A stretch of 64,000 nt of DNA. It comes from Adiantum capillus-veneris. Taxonomy: Eukaryota > Streptophyta > Polypodiopsida > Polypodiales > Pteridaceae. The stretch spans positions 44,758,598 through 44,822,597 of the forward strand of contig CM043962.1 in the NCBI GenBank assembly GCA_014529385.2, read 5' to 3'. The position numbers and the translations under genes were made by a program. Below, piece after piece: positions 51,781 through 63,862 of the stretch. Positions within the stretch are counted from its first letter, which is position 1. Every line of letters starts with the position of its first letter. Below the pieces are notes generated by a model, which was given only the letters and a program-made list of their open reading frames with translations, made no database searches and had not been told where the DNA came from.

Positions 51781-53600
51781 TACCATCCATGAAGAGTTTA
51801 ATTCACCAAGTATCCATTCCCCAGAAAAAATGTAATGATGTTGTCACAGTGAGACCTCGAGGTATTTATCAGGTAAAATGTGTGTTTAAAAAATATTTTA
51901 TAGAATTAATTCTAGGCTTGTGATTAGAAGGCCATCACCCCTTCTAATCCGAGGGGCCTCTTTATAATAGGTTGTAAAAGTAGCTAGTTAACCCTATTTT
52001 TTAAGCAAATTATATATAATAATTAATTAAATTTTGATTAGAAGACCATCACCCCTTTTGATCCAAGTGTCTTAACCATTCTTTATCCCATGAAGCCCCC
52101 TTTTTTCTTGGCTTTATGATGTTCTCGTCTTGTAATGAAATCTGCAAAAAATGATTTGATCACATCTAAGTCCAAACCTTTTATGGTTTACTCATTAACT
52201 ATATCAAATCAATACAATGGACTAATTTTAAGACATGTAGTTTAGTTTAGGCTTAATCACTTCTTATTCAAAAGCCGGTTTTAGCCATGTAATACAACTG
52301 ACTAGATTTAAGAGATAAAGTTTAGGAGGTCCATTTACTTTAATAACCAAAAAAATATGCTAACTCTTAACCAATAAATTTGGTGATAGTTTATGCCAAG
52401 AAAAACCTACAACTAAGGTAGAGATTTCCTATAAGAGTTTGTAAACCCATATGCTAATATCCAGTAGGCATTACTTCCAAGAAGCGTTATAGCCAAATCA
52501 TATATAGTTTACAATGGTTTTAGAAAACAAGTTATTAGTAAAAGCAAAAATTGTCAGTAGCCAAGTATCATAACTTAATTAAGATCATAAGGGAATAGAT
52601 GATCAAAGAAAACCTAAATGAGATCTAACATAAGGTATAGTACAAGGTAGGAAACCTTAAATAGTACTATATCAGCTCGTTATTTTGAGCCAGCAGATGC
52701 CTGAGTAGTACCAGGTCATATAGCTCCCATTAGTTTAGAAATACAGGACCAAATTTCCTATAAGTAATCGATCAATGAAAGCATCAAGAGCTATCATGTT
52801 CTTAGCCAACATGAGTCGGAACTTGATACTAAACATAAATTTGATTTAGTGTGATAAGAAATTCAAGCTTGCAACCGTTTTTTTAATTTGTATAACCAAA
52901 AAGAATTTGGAACATGAAGTCAAGTAGAATCAATCAGTACTACTCAAAAAATCAGTACAAGACAAAGTTCTAACCCTAGATCCTAATCAAGCCATCCAAA
53001 ACCAGAGCCAGGTTGAACTGTCAATCCTATATAAAGGTGAGGGTCTTCCTCACTTAGCAAGCTCGTGTATACTCTGTTGGTAGCCATTGTGGTGAGGAAG
53101 AGTTGTTTAAATGAATGTACTCTAAGTGTGTGACACTATGGCTAAAGGAAAAGAAAAGCAACAAGCTTTGGAGGTCCATTCTCTAGCTTCTTCTTCTTCT
53201 TCTCAGGTGGAGTTCTTTTCCTTAATGGACTAAGTTTTGAAAGTAATACTTCCTTGCTTGGTAATTGGGAACTTATGGACATTTTTAAATGTGTTTTGAT
53301 GTACTAATGGCATGGGTCTACTTATGGGTTGGATGATAACTCTAGTTTTGATAGGTTTGTTATGATTAAATGAATTTGTATGGTAAGTATTCTTCTTATA
53401 GCTCATGAGGCTTCTTGGCTGATGCTCTATACATTAGCAAATATAGCTATTATTTACGATTGTATGATGGAATTTTGCTAACTTATTACATGTCAAAGCA
53501 GTGGATGGCTTGGCTGGATGGAAATGGCTATCGGATCTCTTAGCAGGAGTATAGAATTACCTTTTCCCATTTCTAAGTATAAATCTCCTAATTTTTATTT
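51781..53600. other. Non-coding stretch with twin hairpins and a TATA-like box
   Basis: No gene is recognised. It contains the paired hairpins at 51922-52063. CCTATATAAAGG near 53028 is followed by short frames such as MAKGKEKQQALEVHSLASSS (53138), which I cannot assign. The phrase AGCCATCCAAAACCAGAGCC at about 52991 recurs at about 55314. Confidence 0.45.
51922..52063 (+). other. Twin related hairpins
   Basis: GATTAGAAGG (51922-51931), an 8-nt loop CCATCACC and CCTTCTAATC (51940-51949) form a perfect 10-bp stem. A second copy 114 bp later (52036-52063) has the same loop. Its changed bases would mostly still pair in RNA as G-U. Confidence 0.75.
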
Positions 53601-53627
53601 TTATTTTTTGTTATTCTCGACAAGAAC

Positions 53628-54230
53628 TAGATGACCAATATACCAGTATACCAGTTAACCGATATATTAGTATAGCAATATAGCAGTATCAGTACCAGTA
53701 CTACCAGCACAAGTACTAGCACTAAAAGTCTAAGACCAGTACCAATACTAGAATGCCAATATAGCAGTATAGTAGTTTTAGTACCAGTACAAGTACTAGC
53801 ACCGACACTTTGAGACTAGTACCAATACTAGCAGACCAATATATTAGTTTAGCAGTATAGCAATATCAGTACTAGTACTAACAATACCAGTACTAATAGT
53901 ACCAGTACTAGCACTGAAAATCTGAAGACTGGTACATGTACTTGTACCAGTATACTAGACTTGTATCAATACTAATACATTTTTTTGGTATTCTTGACAT
54001 AGACAATATGTCTGGAAACCAGTATACCAATATAGCAATATAGCAATATTGTGGTATCACTACCAGTGCTACTAGTACGAGTACTAGCACTAACAGTATG
54101 AGACCAGTACCAGTACTTGTGTACCAGTTTATCAGTTTAGCAATATAGTAGTACCAATACTACCAGTACAAGTACTAACACTGAAAAATCTAAGATTGGT
54201 ACCAGTACCAGTACTAGACTGTTAAAGGTT
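53628..54230 (+). repeat. Degenerate AGTACCAGTACTA minisatellite with higher-order units
   Basis: The region is built from variants of ACCAGT, AGTACTAG and CAATATAGCAGTATAG. Larger units of about 80-150 bp each end near GACCAGTACCAATACTAG. A still longer repeat is marked by TTTTTTGTTATTCTCGACA (53607) and TTTTTTGGTATTCTTGACA (53980), about 370 bp apart. Confidence 0.85.
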
Positions 54231-54629
54231 TTTTTATAATGGTATAATTCAAAGTCTCTTGAAATTTCTCTTTCAATGATAAGTGTACTTCCACAAAAAA
54301 GTTGTACCTTCGTGACATGGATAACAACTTGGATGCCCATGTATCACTTGCATACAAAGCCAATGCTAATAAAATGTTGTGTTGTTTCTTGGTGCAGGTG
54401 AGGGCTACTTTCTTTGGTTCAACTTTTTGGTGCTTTACTGTTTGGAAGATTGGAGTTTGTAAAGGAGTTTCCACCTTTTGGATGGTGTCTTATACCAACC
54501 TATTGATATTCATTTGTACAAAATTAGGCTACCTAAGTTTGTTTTGTATAATAAACCTTGTATTTATCTGGGTACCTTGGTCTTTGAACATGTATATGTT
54601 CGTTTGTGGGTAATATATGTAGATAACTA

Positions 54630-54693
54630 AAACACACGCACACAAGCACACATGCCACACGCACGCACGCATGCACACGCAAACACGCATGTG

Positions 54694-54733
<40 letters not shown>

Positions 54734-54790
54734 ATCACTACATTTGACTTGGACTGCTTCATCCAGCTACACACACACACACACACTTCG
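54630..54790 (+). repeat. (AC)n tracts, impure
   Basis: Alternating CA/CG runs at 54630-54730 and 54769-54786. They match, in inverse orientation, the TG tracts of R1 copy 1. Confidence 0.9.
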
Positions 54791-55110
54791 TTAAGTTTAT
54801 TTGACAATGATTGATGCATCTAGCTACACAGACACTTATCCTACTTAAACTACTATTGTAGCTACTAGCTTTGTTATCTAATGGGTGATTATCTTGGATA
54901 GTTATTCTTCCTCCATGGGTGATTTTGACTCACATAAGTATAAGAGTGTGGTGGTGCTCACCATGAATCCTTACCATTTAATCTCTTCTACGAATATAAT
55001 AGTCCAGGACTATCATAAGTCTTTGTGCTTATACTAAATCTTGTTGATAATTATATTGACTTAAGGGGTCTACCTTAATTTTATACCTTGTAATTACCGA
55101 GATTCTATCA
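54790..55110 (-). repeat. R1 copy 3, partial, inverted
   Basis: The reverse complement matches about 20870-21190: TGATGCATCTAGCTACACAGACACTTAT, the block with GGTGATTATCTTGGATAGTT, and TAATCTCTTCTACG in shorter form. It is cut before 55130. Confidence 0.8.
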
Positions 55111-55677
55111 ATCACCTATTGATGATATGTTGTCAGGTGTAGAATGTCCCACTCTGATAATACATAAAGGAGCTTGTAGTCAAGTCTATACTAAATCTTA
55201 CTGTTGTGATTACATAAAATTTATCGTAGTGCAACAATAATTGATATGGCATTACTTGGTTTATCCTTTCTATGAGATGGTTATGATATTCACATGTTGG
55301 GATCCTAATTGAGCCATCCAAAACCAGAGCCAGGCTGCGAGTAAACTATTGTTGAATGCAGCTACGTCGTTCATCCTTGGTCAGTCGGTTAGTTGGAAGA
55401 CAATTTTCCATAAATGAGGCCATGTATAATGCCAGCAGACGACCTCCAAAATAGGGTAGAATTCACAACTTGTAGATCCAGCTTATCGCACATACATGTG
55501 CAGGCAAGTGAAGTTTCTTGTTTCAACCTTAACCCTACAGAGCATACGATAATGCTACTAATAGTGAGGCCAAAAAAAGACCTACAGGAAAAGGGAACAT
55601 GGTCGGTCAAGGAAATAAAACCATGTAGTTGTGAGCTAAAAAATCCTATAAAATAGGAAAATTTCTCACATCCAGAC

Positions 55678-55873
55678 TTTTGTGTGTGTGTGTGTGTGTG
55701 TGTGCGCACGTATGCATGTGGTTGTGCGTGTGCGTGTGTGCGTGTGCGTGTGTGTGCGTGCACGTGCGTGCACCCAACCATACCCAGGCACATACCTAAT
55801 AAGGTCATAGACCCATTAGCTATGGGCCTACTTCCTTATTAGATTGCAAAGTAAAACAAGATCTACTCTGGCA
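55678..55873 (+). repeat. R1-related segment with TG tract and possible LTR end
   Basis: A TG tract (55678-55704) and impure TG/CG run are followed by ACCCATTAGCTATGGGCCTAC, resembling copy 1 at 21399-21423. It ends in GGCA at 55873, followed by TT and TGGCGCCG (55876-55883), the same arrangement as the LTR/primer-site junction of element A. This hints that R1 is, or contains, a gypsy LTR. Confidence 0.4.
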
Positions 55874-56173
55874 TTTGGCGCCGATCAAAGACTAGTAGGG
55901 AAAAGGAGTGTGTGTTTAAGTGTGAAAATCCCCTCATACTTAGATAATTGTATTAAACAGAATGTTAAATAACAATATTTTAAATCAACATGCCATAAAC
56001 CTCAATTATCATTTCATATACACCAATACAACATTCTGTATCTAATGGATAATACAATCATTTAGATCAAAAGTTTGATATCTGATCATTACAAATTGAT
56101 ATCTTAGTGTTGTATCTCTGTGTGTCCACCCTTTGGGATGAGCTCCCACTATATCTACATAGAGAAGGATCTA

Positions 56174-56178
56174 GTTGT
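56174..56178. repeat. Target-site duplication of element E (GTTGT)
   Basis: GTTGT precedes the 5' LTR and follows the 3' LTR at 61653-61657. Confidence 0.93.
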
Positions 56179-56397
56179 TGTTGGGATTAAAGCCCAAGTG
56201 GCCTCTTATACGGATATGGCCGCCCGCCCGCCTAACTCACTTATCACTAACTCTTTGTATATACTCACTTATACTTTTGTGAATAATATGATTTGGGAGA
56301 TAACCCTTCAACAATTCTCTGCATACTGTGTAAGCTCTCTGTCTGTGTATCTCTGTGTGTGTGTGTGAGTCGATCTAAGTTCCACTCCGCGACTTCA
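56179..56397 (+). repeat. Element E 5' LTR
   Basis: 219 bp, TGTTGGGATTAAAGCCC...GCGACTTCA, with a short TG tract near the end. ATTGGTATCAGAGC follows. Confidence 0.94.
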
Positions 56398-56399
56398 AT

Positions 56400-56411
56400 T
56401 GGTATCAGAGC
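56400..56411 (+). promoter_or_regulatory. Element E primer-binding site (initiator Met tRNA)
   Basis: TGGTATCAGAGC lies 2 nt after the LTR. Confidence 0.95.
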
Positions 56412-57458
56412 AAGGTTCAGTGCGTTTTTGCGTAATTGTGCACGCGCACTTTTCAAGCAGATTCTGGATCCGGAGCTTGGAAATTCACACTCGGTGTTTC
56501 GAGAGTATTTCCAAAAGGCGACTTGAGGTTTTACCCCCCTTTCGAAGCTGTTTATGCCCTCAGAATTTTGTTCTGAGCACTACATCAAAAGATAGGTTTC
56601 GACCGCAAAGAAACCCGTCTTGTGTAGATTGGCAAGCAGGAGGTGGTCGGCATCAATATCGACATCGACATACATCTCTCATTAGTCTTCAAAGCATCAT
56701 CTATAGACCAGGTACACATATATATCATCAGATATATATATTGCATTTTGCATTGCTACTTCTTGTGCTTGCCAGGTTCCAGGGGAGGTGTGGCCATAAG
56801 ACGGCTTGACACCACTGGCATGTATTGCAGATTGATGTACTGTGATTGTGGGTCTGCTAGTTGTGACTCACGCTAGCACACAGACTACTGCAGCGGTCAT
56901 AGGACAGTGATTGGTCTATTGTAGGATGTATGCTAGTTCTGGGCAGTTTGCTGAGCCATCTGAGAGGGTCGTGTGTGAGGTTTTTTGAAGCCAATCACTG
57001 GGGGCTGGGTTACCCAGTGTGAGGTGGATTAGGTTGTTGGAGTTTCCCTCTACACGCATCCTCTTCGGCGACTTTTATCCCATAGGATATATGACTTTGT
57101 GTAGACATTGGATTGCATCTTATGCGTCAGGCCGTTGAGGCATTGTTCAGGGTTCAGTCTTGAGACAGATACAGGTTTTGTGATCGCCCAGACAGGAGAC
57201 AGTGTATGCTTACAGGATAGCATATTACAGAGATTTTTAGATTTTTCACTAGTCGGCTATTTATGGTTGTTTTTTAGCTATCTTTTGGTTTCCAGAGCTC
57301 AATTTAAAGGGGAGACTCTGTCAAAATTTTTCAAAATACTGGCAGTTCTTGAGGAGAGGTGTTCATCTTGTTGTTTACAGCTTGTTTATTTTGTACAGAG
57401 GCTAGTTTACAGGGGAAACTTTGCCGGATTTTTCCCAGGAGTAAACAATTTGGCAGAC

Positions 57459-58260
57459 ATGGCATCTTCTCAAAGTGAGACTCTTTACAACATAAAGAAG
57501 CTGGATGTCACAAACTTTCCATTCTAGAAGAAGCATATTTGGCAGGTTTTGGTGCTGAAAGAACAAGTGAATCCACTGAAGCTCAAAGGGGAGAGACCAG
57601 AAGGTATGGCCGAAGATGAGTGGGAAGAGCTTGATGAGTTAGCTTGTTCCACAATCATGCTGACACTAGCAGAAAATGTTTACTTCAACGTAGCAGAAGA
57701 GACTACAGCGTATGGCATATGGCAAAAGCTATGTGGTATGTACGAGAAACAAAGTGCTGCTTCTCAGATTTACTGGCTCAAGAAATTGGTGGATTTGTAG
57801 ATGAAGGGACAGCCATGTCAAATCATCTCAATGAATTTCACACAATATTCAGCCAGTTAACAGCACAGGAGATAGTCTTTCTAGATTCAGTTAAGGCTAT
57901 GTTTCTCTTAATCACTTTTCCAGATAGTTGGGATACTTTTTGCACAGCGTTAAGTAATTATGTCGTGCCAGAAGGTCTTACAAGTGCCAATGTTGAAGGT
58001 AGCTTTCTCACAGAGGAAGTGAACAAGAAGAACATTGACAAAGGCAAAGGCAATAGTGCTTTGGTCGTTCGTGGGAGACAATAGTCTAAAGAGAAGAAGG
58101 GTAAGAAGGCACAAAACTGAAGTAAGTCTCGTGACTCGAAGTCAAAGGATGACATAGAATGCTACCATTGTGGCAAGAAGGGTCACATGAAGAGAGACTG
58201 TACGAAGTGAAAACAAGAAAAAGGAAAAACAAAGAGTTCTGAGCAAGATGAAAAGAAGAT
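57459..58260 (+). pseudogene. Element E gag
   Basis: ATG at 57459 (MASSQSETLYNIKKLDVTNF). TAG at 57525-57527 stands where the family has Trp. The frame continues with KKHIWQVLVLKEQ, then reaches TAG at 57798-57800 and shifts by one base. It goes on with MSNHLNEFHTIFSQL and ends with a CCHC knuckle, CYHCGKKGHMKRDC (about 58159-58202). Further stops lie at 58082, 58118 and 58208. This is a normal copia gag layout, now non-functional. Confidence 0.9.
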
Positions 58261-59231
58261 TTTCGTGAAGATTGAAGAGGTGAATGTCATAGGATCTGGT
58301 TCAGACAGTGATTCTGGTATAGCAGTTGGTGACATCTTCCTCACAAGAAATCTTGATTCTGTTTTCTTGACTGCAGAGGATGGACATGCTATGAGTGATT
58401 GGATTATCGAATCAGCGGCATCTTTACATGTTTCTCTGCACAAAGAGTAAGTTTACATCATATGTGGCTACTAAAGATTATGTCCGACTTGGCAATGAGC
58501 ATGCTTGTGACATACTTGGAGTGGGAGATATGCAGTTGAAGTTTCAGAATGGCTCTTCTTTATGGCTCAAGAATGTCAGACATGTTCCAGCAATCCGAAA
58601 GAGCTTGATCAGTACAGGGAAGTTGGATGATGCGGGTTATGTGACAGTTTTTGGAGACAGTGCTTGGAAGATCTCCAAAGGTTCGATGATTGTAGCACAT
58701 GGCAGCAAGTCAAGATTTATGTACACTTTACATGTTTTAGAGGTTAAAAACCATGTAATTAATGTGATTGAGCAGCCAAGTGTGTCAGTGTGGCATCGTA
58801 GGCTGGGACATATGTCAAAAAGAGTAATGGAAATACTTTCTCATTATGGTTATTTGCCTGGTTTTTCATTTCAAGATTTTGAGTTTTGTGAGCATTGTGT
58901 TTATGGTAAGCAAACACAGGAACCGCACAGATCAAAGAGGAATTGTAGGGACGATTAATTAGCTCTTGTACACAGTGATCTATGCGGACCAATGCTTAGT
59001 TTGTCGCTAGGGGGAGCCATGTACTTTTGTACATTCATAGATGACTATTCTCTCAAAGTATGGGTTTACTTCTTGAAGCAAAAGGATGAGGTGCTCAAGG
59101 TCTTTAAGACATTCTTGCAACTTGTGGAGAATCAGAGTGGTCAGAAGTTGAGATTCTTAAGGACAGACAATGGTGGAGAGTACGTTTCCAAGGCTTTCTA
59201 AGAATTTTTTGAAGCAAAAGGGATAAAGTGA
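58261..59231 (+). pseudogene. Element E protease, pre-integrase and integrase N-terminus
   Basis: The protease motif reads WIIESAASLH where copia has a D-S-G-A-S core, so the catalytic Asp and the Gly are both lost. After a frameshift near 58447, LKNVRHVPAIRKSLISTGKL and VWHRRLGHMSKR are pre-integrase landmarks. The first integrase Asp (VHSDLCGPM) and second Asp (RTDNGGEY) follow. Stops lie at 58956, 59199 and 59229. Confidence 0.9.
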
Positions 59232-60425
59232 GAACTTCCTGCACCATACAATCCTTCACAAAATGGAGTTGCAGAACGTATGAATAGAACCATACAAGAG
59301 AAGGTCAGAAGCATGTTTTCAAATGCTGAGTTGCCTAATGGATTCTGGGCGGAAGCAGTGGCTACAGCAGTCCATTTGATCAACAGGTCTCCTAGTAGGG
59401 TTATGGATAATAGTGAAGTGGATGATATGCTATGGATAGGCAAGGCACCTTCTTATAAGCATCTCAGAGTCTTTGGTAGTGAGGCTTATAGCCATATTCC
59501 TAAGGAGTTCAGGAATAAGTTAAAACCAAAGAGCAAGAAGCGTATATTTCTTGGCTACGGAGAATCGGGCGAGATGGGTTACCGGCTTTGGGATCCTGAG
59601 TCCAAAAAATTTATTCATAGCAATGATGTACATTTCAATGAAGCCAAGTTTCACGCTAAGCCAGAGAAGACAAAGGAGATCAGAAGAGTTCTCTTCAGGG
59701 AAGATGGACCTAGTGCTAGCACATTAAGACAGCATGGTCAGGATCAGGAGCAGCCTATAGTGGCTAGAGAGGCAGAATCAGTTATGGTAAGACATTCTGA
59801 GCGTGTCTCCAAACCACCTGATCGTTATGTGCCACCTCTAAATTATGTCATGCTCACGGATTGCGGAGAACCATCTTATTACAAGGAGGCATTACAAGTG
59901 GTTGACTCAAGAAAATGGCAGTTGGCCATGCAATCAGAGATGACGGCTCTGCATAAGAATCAAACGCGGGATTTGGTTCAATTGCCAGAGGGCAAGAAAT
60001 CTCTACCTTGTAAGTGGGTTTACAGGTATAAGCTTACTCCTCATGATGGACAGCCAAAATACAAAGCACGGTTGGTTGCTAAGGGTTTTAAGCAAGAATA
60101 CGGGATAGATTTTGATGAACTCTTTTCACCAGTTGTCAAGATGACAACATTGAGAAGTGTACTTTCTTTGGTTTCCAAACATGATCTGCATTTACATCAG
60201 ATGGATGTGAAAACGGCATTTCTTCATGGAGATTTTCATGAGGAGGTTTATATGCAGCAGCCAGAAGGGTATGTTGAGAAAGGCAAAGAGAAATTGGTAT
60301 GTCGTCTGAGAAAGAGTCTCTATGGCTTGAAACAGGCACCAAGAGAATGGTACAAGAAGTTTCACCAATTTATGTTTTCTCAAGGATACAAGAGAAGTGA
60401 GACAGATCATTTCCTGTATACTTGA
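59232..60425 (+). pseudogene. Element E integrase C-terminal part and RT N-terminal part
   Basis: The catalytic Glu lies in PSQNGVAERMNRT (from about 59255). A long open frame then holds LRVFGSEAYSHIPKE, KRIFLGYGE and the RT start (KWQLAMQSEMTALHKNQT, ARLVAKGFKQEYGIDFDE, MDVKTAFLHGDFHEEVYM, LYGLKQAPREWY). It ends at TGA 60423-60425. Confidence 0.9.
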
Positions 60426-61342
60426 CAAGCTAAGGATGGTAGCTTGATAATCCTCATCTTGTATGTGGATGACATGTTACTTGCAAGTCATATACTGGGT
60501 ATGCGTATCCAGCGAGATAGGTCAAAGAAGATGCTTTACTTATCTCAGGAAGAGTATATTGACAAGGTGTTGCAATGTTTCCATATGGACAGGGGAAAGG
60601 CATTGATGACACCATTGCCGTCATATGTGAAACTAAGCAACCAAGATTGCCCACAGTCTGAGGTGGAAAAGGTTAAAATGGATACGGTGCCGTATGCATC
60701 TGGATGTGGGAGTTTGATGTATGCAATGATTGCTACATGTCCGGATATTGCATTTTCAGTGGGAGTGGTTAGCAGATATATGTCAGATCCCGGCAAGAAA
60801 CATTGGGAGGCAGTGAAAGGTATCATGAGATACTTAAAACATACAAAGAGTATGCGCATATGCTACGGTAGTCAAGATTTGAGTGTCAGAGGATACATTG
60901 ACTCAGATTATGCAGGAGACATGGATAAGAGGAGATCTACATCAGGCTATGTCTTTACATTGGCTGGAGGTGCCATATCATGGCGATCTCGATTACAAGA
61001 TTGTATTACGCAGTCTACTACAGAAGCTGAGTATGTTGCAGTAAATGAGGCATGCAAAGAAGCTATTTGGCTTGGTAGATTGGTAGCATACTTGGGAATC
61101 AAAGTAGATATGCCAAATTTATATTGTGATAGTCAAAGTGCTATACAATTGGCAAAGAATCCAGTATTCCATTCGAAGACTAAGCATATTGATATGAAAT
61201 ATCACTTCATTAGGGAATACTTAAAGACAAGCAGATACAACTGATGAAGATCCACACCAAGGACAATCCTGCTGATCTACTCACAAAGGGACTTCTAGGA
61301 GAAGGCTTTGTGCATTGTCGTGAGTTATTGGGCATTGGATAG
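60426..61342 (+). pseudogene. Element E RT C-terminal part and RNase H
   Basis: LILYVDDMLLASH keeps the YVDD catalytic motif. It then jumps straight to ILGMRIQRDRSKK; about 30 residues of the family are missing in frame (junction near 60497). RNase H motifs YIDSDYAGD, RRSTSGYVF, TEAEYVA, YCDSQSAIQLAKN and HSKTKHIDMKYH are present. A shift near 61222 moves the end (NPADLLTKGL) to another frame, closing at TAG 61340-61342. Confidence 0.9.
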
Positions 61343-61410
61343 ATGGCAACCATGTAAATCTTTGTACATTTATGTTCATAGATTTACAGTTACTTAAAGT
61401 GCCACATTGG

Positions 61411-61426
61411 ACTTTAAGTGGGAGGT
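61411..61426 (+). promoter_or_regulatory. Element E polypurine tract
   Basis: Purine-rich AAGTGGGAGG lies directly before the 3' LTR, the usual plant copia form. Confidence 0.85.
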
Positions 61427-61652
61427 TGTTGGGATTAAATCCCAAGTGGCCTCTTATAGGATATGGCCGCCCGCCCACCTAACTCCCTTATCACTAACTC
61501 TTTGTATATACTCACTTATACTTTTGTGAATAATAAGATTTGGGAGATAACCCGTCAATGATTCTCTGCGTATGGTGTAATCTCTCTGTCTGTATATCTT
61601 TATGTGTGTGTGTGTGTGTGTGAGTCGATCTAATCTCCGCTCCACGACTTCA
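61427..61652 (+). repeat. Element E 3' LTR
   Basis: 226 bp, TGTTGGGATTAAATCCC...ACGACTTCA. GTTGT follows. The TG tract is longer than in the 5' LTR. Confidence 0.94.
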
Positions 61653-61657
61653 GTTGT

Positions 61658-63570
61658 TACATTGGATGATATTTTGTTATTGTTGCAGTTGTCATTGTAG
61701 TCCCAAGGAAAGAATCTCTTACCTATCACCATCCAAGAAACACAAGCCTGTCAGAACTAGCATTACTTGGGAAAACAGGTGTCAATGACTCCCTCCCCTT
61801 GTTACTGGTGTCAAAAATTACAACAAAAACTAACACCATAACATAGATCCAATATTAATTTTAAAGAATGATCCATTAATTTACGATAATGTTTTCATCT
61901 TTTAATTCCAGAAAAAATCAAACAGCATCTCCTTTGTATTTTGAATTAATTTTCAAAAGTCCAGTCCACTGCCATCTCATCCGAGACCCTCACGTGAGGA
62001 TTAAGGCTCTATTTAAAAACATTGGAGTATGTTTAAAGTAAAGCACTAACACTAAATTTAAAAGTTATGCATCTATTCAACAAGGAGAAAAAGTGTTGAA
62101 AAGCAGTTCCCATTGCTAAATTTACAAGATGAATATACTCAGTTACAGCCATACGCTATAGTCATACACCTACCACCATAAATGTGAAAAGGCCAGCATC
62201 AATTGCAAAAAACCTTGCGGTAACAAGAAGTTTGAACCAGGTAATAACATTTTGCTCAAGATATTTCGTTACCCAAATGACTAGCATAGTTAGCAACCCA
62301 TGCAGATAACAGTGCCAATGGATCCCCAACTCAGGTCTACCAAAACCATATTGTGAGGTGGATGTTTAAATTCTGTACAGTCAGCCTGCAATTATTATTG
62401 AAACTTAAGAGAGGTAGCATTATAGGACCCAGAAAGTGCATCAGAACGTACAAATACAGAAACTTTATTGTTACAGCCTGGCTATCAGAAAAAACCATAT
62501 GAGCAATACCTAGCAGCTTATGAGCATACTACCAAAGTATTAACAGAGTAAGAGTGTCTATGTGTCCTTATGCATCCTTTAGCAGTGACCTACTCTTGAT
62601 ACATTTCATTTGTAACTCAAGAAGGACACTGTATGTACAAGGCTTGTGAAGCTTCATGTATGCCTGTGTGCGAGGAGCATAAAGGTACCCAGATGCTGGT
62701 AGTCTGAGTTGAACTTGTAAGATAGCCATAACATGTCAAGCATCACCGCATAGTACTACAACTTGACTCAGCAAATTGCAGCCTAGTGGTGTTATATAAG
62801 TGAGAGGGAACCCCAATAATAAGGCACGACAGTTGAGGCAACGAACAGGAAGTGTGAAAGATGTCCGGGATAATCAACAACCATTATAATAAGAAAACCA
62901 ACATTCAGCCTGTACCTTGATCCGATTTTCCACAAGTCCATCATTTGTTATCTTTATACAGACCCTTATCTAGGTTTCAAGGCATGATGTTTATCATGTT
63001 TTCATAATAATCAATCATTAACATATCAAGCTCAAAGGTTTACGGCATACATTTGTAACAAGCTTGATTAGCTTGGGGAGATAACACATCAGTAATAACC
63101 ATTAAAAAACCAAAATTTACTGAGTGGATCCATAAGCATATTACATCAATGTAATTTTAAGAAATTTCAATAATGTATCTATGCTATGAACTATGTATAG
63201 GTAAGTAGCCAATTAAATGCAATCAGATAACGGTCAGAGTTCCTCAAATGTTGACCCAAATTTTTCCAAAATACTTACCTATATGTTTAATAATGCAGAT
63301 AGACTAATTTTTAGAGAATCAAAAATTTTGAATTATATTCATGAGCATAACAAAATAGAACCACCCATTGAGTATGTGCAGGTCCAAGATAACAAACCTC
63401 AATTTTTAATACTAGTTCAATTGAGAATAAAGACCGTCTTTTTCCAAAAAAACAAGCTTTAAAAATATATTATTATTTGTAGTTTAAAAAAACCCAATTC
63501 ATGTATATACTGCGTAGGTGCATAAGCACCTACCTGTTTGCTGATATGGACCAGGCAAAGGACAGCCTTG
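61658..63570. other. Non-coding stretch, nothing recognised
   Basis: AT-rich DNA with only short open frames. I see no family motif, LTR end or pol III box here. Confidence 0.5.
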
Positions 63571-63723
63571 CAGACCACACTTTCTTATATCAGTAGCTTC
63601 AAAAATAATCTCAAAAATTTCCGATGATGGAGTGTATCCGCAACCAGCAGACCACACTTCCTTATATCAACGGCTCCAAAATGGTCTCGAAAATTGCAGG
63701 TGATGGAGTGTCTCCGCAACCAG
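63571..63723 (+). repeat. 77-bp tandem duplication
   Basis: Two units starting CAGACCACACTT and ending CCGCAACCAG (63571-63647 and 63648-63723), with about ten differences. Confidence 0.92.
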
Positions 63724-63748
63724 GTTGCACGTAACTGTTATAGCTAGC

Positions 63749-63749
<1 letters not shown>

Positions 63750-63841
<92 letters not shown>
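63750..63841 (+). repeat. (TG)n microsatellite
   Basis: About 46 uninterrupted TG units, the longest simple repeat in the window. Confidence 0.98.
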
Positions 63842-63843
<2 letters not shown>

Positions 63844-63862
63844 CACTGGGAAAAGCAGACGC

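Larger units (their letters stand above)
56179..61652 (+). mobile_element. Element E: Ty1/copia retrotransposon, defective
   Basis: 5,474 bp, with LTRs of 219 and 226 bp, a GTTGT target duplication, an initiator-Met primer site and the order gag-PR-IN-RT-RH on plus. The structure is complete, but coding is broken by about eight nonsense codons, three frameshifts and an in-frame RT deletion. Confidence 0.95.

Noticed and set aside
52991-55340. 2.3-kb element bounded by the repeated phrase AGCCATCCAAAACCAGAGCC
   Set aside because: The repeat is only about 30-45 bp with no TG...CA ends, target duplication or primer site.
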